From an uncultured Oscillospiraceae bacterium (GTDB lineage: Bacteria; Bacillota; Clostridia; Oscillospirales; Acutalibacteraceae): DNA of 64,000 nucleotides. A program made the position numbers and the translations under genes. Shown piece by piece: positions 60,162 to 64,000 of this stretch (position 1 is the stretch's first letter; each line of letters starts with the position of its first letter). The notes under the pieces were generated by a model. It was not told the DNA's origin and made no database searches. It saw only the letters and a program-made list of their open reading frames with translations. The stretch spans positions 62,001 to 126,000 of the forward strand of contig UQWL01000001.1 in NCBI GenBank assembly GCA_900544715.1, given 5' to 3'.

Positions 60162-61316
60162 GTGAAGCGGCTGTTTTTTACCCTGTATGCCGCAATGTTT
60201 CATCTGTTTCGGGTTTTTCCGGTGCAGAAGAAGCGCGTTGCGCTGATCTCGATGCATAACGCGGATTTTCACGACAGCCTTGGTGAGGTGGAACGGGCGT
60301 TTCGGGAGAAAAAGGAAGGCTATTTCTTTACCAAAATTACGCGCCGGGATCTCTTCCTGCAAACGGATGCGGGGGTGGCCGCTTTTTTGCGCTCTGTTTG
60401 CCGCGCGGTCGGCTTTTTTACCCGGAAGGCCTATGGCCTGGCTCGGTCGCGTTATATTTTTCTCAATGATAACTTTATGCCGCTTGCAAGCCTTCACCTG
60501 AGCAAAAAGGCGGTTGTGACGCAGCTTTGGCATGCGGAGGGCGCTTTCAAACGCTTTGGGCAGGATATCAGCCAGCCGCCGGAAATCCGTGCGCGTGAAG
60601 CGGCGGGCAATGCCAAGCTGACCTTTGTTGTCTGCTCCTCTGAGAGCGTTGCACCGCATTATGCGAGCGCCTTTCATGTGCTCCCGGAGCAGGTGCTCCC
60701 GCTCGGTTCGCCGCGGACCGATTTCTTCTTCCGTCCACAGGATATCACGGCCCTGCGCGCCCGTTTTAACGAGCAATATCCGCAGTGTAGGGGGAAGAAG
60801 CTGGTGCTCTATGCGCCGACCTTCCGGGATGACCCGGAAAAGGACCGGGAGTTGCTTTCCCGGCTCGATACGGCGCTTTTCAACCGGTATTTGGGCGAGG
60901 AATATGCGCTGCTGGTGCGGCTGCACCCGCAGGTGCATGCGGATACGCGCACGCTGGAGGGTGTGGTGGATTTAACCGCTTACCCGGATGTCAGCGAATT
61001 GGTGCTCCTGTGCGATGTGCTGGTGACGGACTATTCTTCCATTGTGATGGATTTTGCGCTGCTGCGCAAACGCTGTATTTTTTATGCGTTCGATTTGGAG
61101 GAGTATGAAAAGGATCGGCCGTTTTATTTTGACTATGAATCCTTTGTACCGGGAAAAATCGTGCGGACGATGCCGGAACTGCTCGATGAGATTGAGCACG
61201 GCATCCTTGATCTTGCGCGGCTGGAGCGATTCCGCGCGTTCCACTTTGGGCGGCCGGATGGCAATGCGGCCGTTCGTGTTGTGGATTACGTAACAAGCGT
61301 TCCCGATCCTTCTTAA
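60162..61316 (+). CDS. CDP-glycerol/CDP-ribitol phosphotransferase (TagB/TarF/TarL-like)
   Basis: The 384-residue peripheral membrane enzyme transfers polyol phosphate to a lipid-linked acceptor. QLWHAEGAFKRFGQD carries the catalytic His, LYAPTFRDD is the nucleotide-binding edge, LLVRLHPQV the second His site, and VTDYSSIVMDFALL the donor pocket, all standard in TagF-family proteins. The basic, hydrophobic start MKRLFFTLYAAMF matches family members, favouring GTG 60162 (GGGAAGGGG nine bases upstream) over ATG 60072, which overlaps the previous gene. With TarI/TarJ upstream, CDP-ribitol is the likely donor. Confidence 0.88.
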   Translation: MKRLFFTLYAAMFHLFRVFPVQKKRVALISMHNADFHDSLGEVERAFREKKEGYFFTKITRRDLFLQTDAGVAAFLRSVCRAVGFFTRKAYGLARSRYIFLNDNFMPLASLHLSKKAVVTQLWHAEGAFKRFGQDISQPPEIRAREAAGNAKLTFVVCSSESVAPHYASAFHVLPEQVLPLGSPRTDFFFRPQDITALRARFNEQYPQCRGKKLVLYAPTFRDDPEKDRELLSRLDTALFNRYLGEEYALLVRLHPQVHADTRTLEGVVDLTAYPDVSELVLLCDVLVTDYSSIVMDFALLRKRCIFYAFDLEEYEKDRPFYFDYESFVPGKIVRTMPELLDEIEHGILDLARLERFRAFHFGRPDGNAAVRVVDYVTSVPDPS

Positions 61317-61321
61317 GCTTT

Positions 61322-61352
61322 TGTGAGCCTCGCCGCGGGGCTCACATTTTGT
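61322..61352 (+). terminator. Terminator of the wall-polymer operon
   Basis: TGTGAGCC (61322-61329) pairs with GGCTCACA (61339-61346), followed by TTTTG. Confidence 0.78.
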
Positions 61353-61425
61353 ATTTTTGCGATCGTTTAAAAAACAGAAAACGACCGGCTTATTTTTTAT
61401 TAATCGGAAAGGATGCGTTGTGTGT

Positions 61426-62745
61426 ATGCTGATGCGGGAGATCATCCGGAAAAAACGGTGTGGGGAAGCGCTGACGGATGCGGAAATTACGTTTTTTATC
61501 CGCGGGTATCTGAATGGAGAAGTCAAGGATTTTGAAGCCTCCGCGCTGCTGATGGCGATCTGTTTTCAGGGGATGGATGAGCGGGAAACCCTCACGCTGA
61601 CGCTTGAGATGGCCCGTTCCGGCGAGCAGCTTGACCTGTCTTCCCTGTCAGGCGCAGCGGCCGATAAACACAGCACAGGCGGCGTGGGGGATAAAACAAC
61701 GCTGATCGTGGCCCCGCTGGTCGCGGCCATGGGCGGCCGCGTGGCAAAAATGTCCGGCCGCGGGCTTGGCCATACGGGCGGCACCATCGATAAGCTGGAG
61801 GCGATCCCCGGCTTTCAAACATCGCTTCCCCGCGAGCGGTTTTTGCGGCAGGTGGAGGAGATCGGCCTGTGTGTTGCCGGGCAGACGGGTGAGCTTGCCC
61901 CGGCGGACAAAGCGCTTTATTCCTTGCGGGATGCGACTTCGACGGTGGAGAGCATCCCTCTGATCGCCTCCAGCATTATGAGCAAAAAGCTGGCGGCCGG
62001 CGCGCAGTGCATCGTGCTCGATGTGAAATGCGGCAGCGGCGCCTTTATGAAAACAGAAGAGCAGGCGCGGCAGCTTGCGCGGGAGATGGTGCGCATCGGC
62101 CAGGGTGCGGGGCGGCGGGTGTCCGCTCTGATTACCAACATGGATATCCCGCTGGGCTATGCCATCGGCAATGCGTTGGAGGTGATCGAGGCGGCAGAGC
62201 TCCTGCGCGGCGAGGGGGACCCGGCATTGGCACAATTGTGCGTGGCGCTGAGCGCGCAGATGATGGCGCTGAGCACGCAGGGGAGCACGGCCTTTTATCA
62301 AAAAAAGGCGGAGGCGGCGCTCCGGGATGGCTCCGCCTTTCAAAAGCTGCGGGAGATGGTGCGCGCACAGGGCGGGGATGCTTCTGTTTTGGAGCATCCG
62401 GAGCGTTTTCCACAGGCAAAGGTGAAAAGGCCTGTGGAGTCGCCCCAATCCGGCTATATCAGCCATATGGACGCAGAGCGCATCGGCCGCGCCGCCATGC
62501 TGCTCGGCGCGGGGCGCATCGAGAAGGAGGGCGTGATAGACCCTGCGGCGGGAATCGTTCTGCGAAAGAAAACGGGCGATTTCATCCGCCAGGGGGAACC
62601 GGTCGCGCAGCTGTTTACCAATCTCGAAGCAGAGGAGCAAATTGCGCAGGCGGCGGCGCTGTTCCTCACGGCCATCCGGTTTTCAGAAACCCAACCTGCC
62701 GAAGAAGAGCTGATTTACAGCGTGATTGGAGAAAATCGGGAATAA
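61426..62745 (+). CDS. pdp: Pyrimidine-nucleoside phosphorylase
   Basis: The 439-residue enzyme cleaves uridine, thymidine or deoxyuridine with phosphate, for nucleoside salvage. ADKHSTGGVGDKTTL and MSGRGLGHTGGTIDKLEAIPG are the thymidine/pyrimidine phosphorylase signatures. KCGSGAFMK supplies the metal/phosphate site. The N-terminus MLMREIIRKKRCGE aligns with the usual MRM-x-IIxKKRxGK start, supporting ATG 61426 (a GTG at 61420 is better spaced from GGAAAGG). No deoC or cdd gene is adjacent. Confidence 0.94.
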   Translation: MLMREIIRKKRCGEALTDAEITFFIRGYLNGEVKDFEASALLMAICFQGMDERETLTLTLEMARSGEQLDLSSLSGAAADKHSTGGVGDKTTLIVAPLVAAMGGRVAKMSGRGLGHTGGTIDKLEAIPGFQTSLPRERFLRQVEEIGLCVAGQTGELAPADKALYSLRDATSTVESIPLIASSIMSKKLAAGAQCIVLDVKCGSGAFMKTEEQARQLAREMVRIGQGAGRRVSALITNMDIPLGYAIGNALEVIEAAELLRGEGDPALAQLCVALSAQMMALSTQGSTAFYQKKAEAALRDGSAFQKLREMVRAQGGDASVLEHPERFPQAKVKRPVESPQSGYISHMDAERIGRAAMLLGAGRIEKEGVIDPAAGIVLRKKTGDFIRQGEPVAQLFTNLEAEEQIAQAAALFLTAIRFSETQPAEEELIYSVIGENRE

Positions 62746-62780
62746 CGGCGTAAAACGTATTTACCTCCGCTTCTCAGATA

Positions 62781-62789
62781 TGCTATACT
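62781..62789 (+). promoter_or_regulatory. Extended -10 promoter of the GH95 gene
   Basis: TGCTATACT is a TG-N-TATACT element about 40 bases before the start. The -35 region (TTACCT at 62761-62766) is poor. Confidence 0.5.
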
Positions 62790-62828
62790 AAGAGGAAGAG
62801 AAATTACCGGAGAGGAGAACAGGGCGAC

Positions 62829-64000
62829 ATGAAGCATAGCTTGGAGGATTACCCGGGTGCAGGCGAACTGACGCTTTGGTATGAAAAGCCAGCGCGTACG
62901 GATTATAAAGGCTGGGAGCAGCAGGCGCTGCCCCTCGGCAATGGATATATGGGAGCGAAGGTGTTCGGCGGGATTCGCCGCGAGCAAATCCAGTTCAATG
63001 AAAAAACATTGTGGACAGGCGGCCCCGGCACGCCGGGCTATGCGCTGGGCTGCACGAGGGATGATAACGGTCAGGCGATGCATGAAATCCAAAATATGCT
63101 CGCAGCAGGGGAAAATGAAACGGCTGAGAAAGCAATGCGCCGCCTTCAGGGCTCTGAAGCGGGCCTTGGCGCCTACCAAAATTTTGGAACGATGTTTTTC
63201 GATTTCCCCGGCCTGCGTGAGCGCTCCTGCAGGCAATACCACCGCGCGCTTGATCTGCGCACGGCTGTTTCCAGCGTCAGCTTTGCGCACAAGGGGCTGC
63301 GCCACACGCGCACCTGCTTTATGAGTTATCCGGATCGTGTATTCGTTGCAAAGTTTGATGCGGATGGCAGTGAAAAGATCAGCTTCCGCTTTTGGGTGGA
63401 GTCCGCGCAAAAAGGGGAATGCCGCGTCAAAGGGGCGGATACGCTCCTCCTTTCCGGTTCACCACGCGGCTGTGTGGGCGGAAAGGACAGCCCGGATGCC
63501 AACACCCTGCGCTATGCCGCTGCCTTCCAAATCGTTGTCAATGGCGGAACGGTAAAGCCGCACGGGGAGGATTCTCTGGTGGTCAGCGAGGCGGACAGCG
63601 CCGTGCTCTACCTCTGCGCGCAAACGGATTATGAAGATCAGTTCCCGCATTACCGCAGCGGGATTGACCCGCTCCCGCAGGCGTTGCAGCGCGTGCAGGC
63701 AGCAGCGGAGAAGGGCTATGACGCGCTTTATAAGGCGCATTTGGCGGATTATCAGGCGCTCTTTGACCGTGTAGAAATCCAGGTGGGGCAGGAGGAGCCT
63801 TCCCTGCCCACCGATAAGCTGCTAAAAAAATATAAAAAAGGGCGGCAGAGCAGGCTGCTGGAGATGCTCTATTTTCAATACGGGCGCTATCTCCTGATCG
63901 CCTCTTCCCGCGCGGGGAGTTTGCCCGCAAACCTGCAAGGCGTTTGGAACGCCAAAAACAACCCGGCCTGGCAGAGCGATTACCACCTGAATGTAAACCT
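62829..64000 (+). CDS. GH95 alpha-L-fucosidase-type glycosidase (partial, 3' end outside)
   Basis: The frame from ATG 62829 stays open for 390 codons to the window edge. The N-terminal domain begins LTLWYEKPA and has ALPLGNGYMGAKVFGG and INFNE-like QFNEKTLWTGGPG, the start of GH95 proteins (alpha-1,2-L-fucosidases, sometimes alpha-L-galactosidases). Near the edge, YLLIASSRAGSLPANLQGVW and DYHLNVN are the conserved entry of the catalytic barrel. The catalytic residues lie beyond the window. No signal peptide is present, so it would act inside the cell on imported fucosylated oligosaccharides, as in many gut Clostridia. Confidence 0.92.
   Translation, partial: MKHSLEDYPGAGELTLWYEKPARTDYKGWEQQALPLGNGYMGAKVFGGIRREQIQFNEKTLWTGGPGTPGYALGCTRDDNGQAMHEIQNMLAAGENETAEKAMRRLQGSEAGLGAYQNFGTMFFDFPGLRERSCRQYHRALDLRTAVSSVSFAHKGLRHTRTCFMSYPDRVFVAKFDADGSEKISFRFWVESAQKGECRVKGADTLLLSGSPRGCVGGKDSPDANTLRYAAAFQIVVNGGTVKPHGEDSLVVSEADSAVLYLCAQTDYEDQFPHYRSGIDPLPQALQRVQAAAEKGYDALYKAHLADYQALFDRVEIQVGQEEPSLPTDKLLKKYKKGRQSRLLEMLYFQYGRYLLIASSRAGSLPANLQGVWNAKNNPAWQSDYHLNVN

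Overview
The window looks like chromosome of a spore-forming, Gram-positive Clostridia member, most likely Oscillospiraceae/Ruminococcaceae. The evidence is a SipL-like gene next to spoIVA, FtsEX with an M23 hydrolase, a teichoic-acid type wall-polymer locus, S-box, T-box and B12 riboswitches of Firmicutes type, AGGAGG ribosome sites and consensus TTGACA/TATAAT promoters. Most of the sequence is moderately GC-rich. Two stretches are clearly AT-rich: about 1-2300 and about 28500-38340.

Layout. 1-1980: scrap region with a partial CDS, a possibly 5'-truncated ORF, the C-terminal fragment of a tyrosine recombinase and a 53-codon ORF. 1979-18180: housekeeping and envelope genes (uvrB, a GH16 glycosidase, an EEP-family enzyme, an HD protein, SAM riboswitch-metK, a GHKL ATPase, gap, an anti-sigma-like zinc-finger membrane protein, copA, an XRE membrane regulator, a secreted M28 peptidase, a lipoprotein). 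18450-24700: a small Clostridia-type protein, a compact structured RNA with its own promoter and terminator, then a cobalamin riboswitch controlling a 1759-residue wall-anchored protein with a DUF4430 (transcobalamin-like) domain and a PQQ-type beta-propeller. 24800-25110: two tRNA-Leu genes. 25324-28368: sipL-spoIVA spore-coat morphogenesis pair.

28500-38300 is the most interesting part: an AT-rich island holding a two-arm RiPP-type locus. The left arm (minus strand) encodes a radical SAM/SPASM maturase, a 32-residue two-cysteine precursor peptide missed by ordinary ORF cut-offs, an attenuator hairpin, and a subtilisin-like protease fused to a P-loop domain. The right arm (plus strand) starts at a perfect consensus promoter and encodes an acyl-carrier-like protein, a BtrH/papain-like protein, a 74-residue helper and two ABC exporters. 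The gene set resembles the clostridial CcpM/CLI_3235 'peptide maturation' cassettes as I remember them, but the precursor is not Cys-rich. The island is bracketed by an XRE-type gene and a decayed second copy of its 3' end in the same orientation.

38457-47200: rimO-pgsA, a Cys T-box with cysE-cysS, a divergent pair of small ribbon-helix-helix-like genes, an oxidoreductase, a ProX-like tRNA deacylase, a HAD phosphatase and an alpha/beta hydrolase. 47588-53127: a CdaR-type regulator, ftsE-ftsX, an EnvC-like M23 hydrolase, and an S41 protease homologue that has lost both catalytic residues. 53532-61316: a wall-polymer operon (two GT2, TagGH-type exporter, TarI, TarJ, another GT2 and a TagB/TarF-like polyol-phosphate transferase). 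61426-64000: pyrimidine-nucleoside phosphorylase and the start of a GH95 fucosidase that runs off the end.

All calls come from reading the sequence and from remembered family features; no database search was run. Start codons were chosen by Shine-Dalgarno spacing, so several differ from the longest possible ORF.
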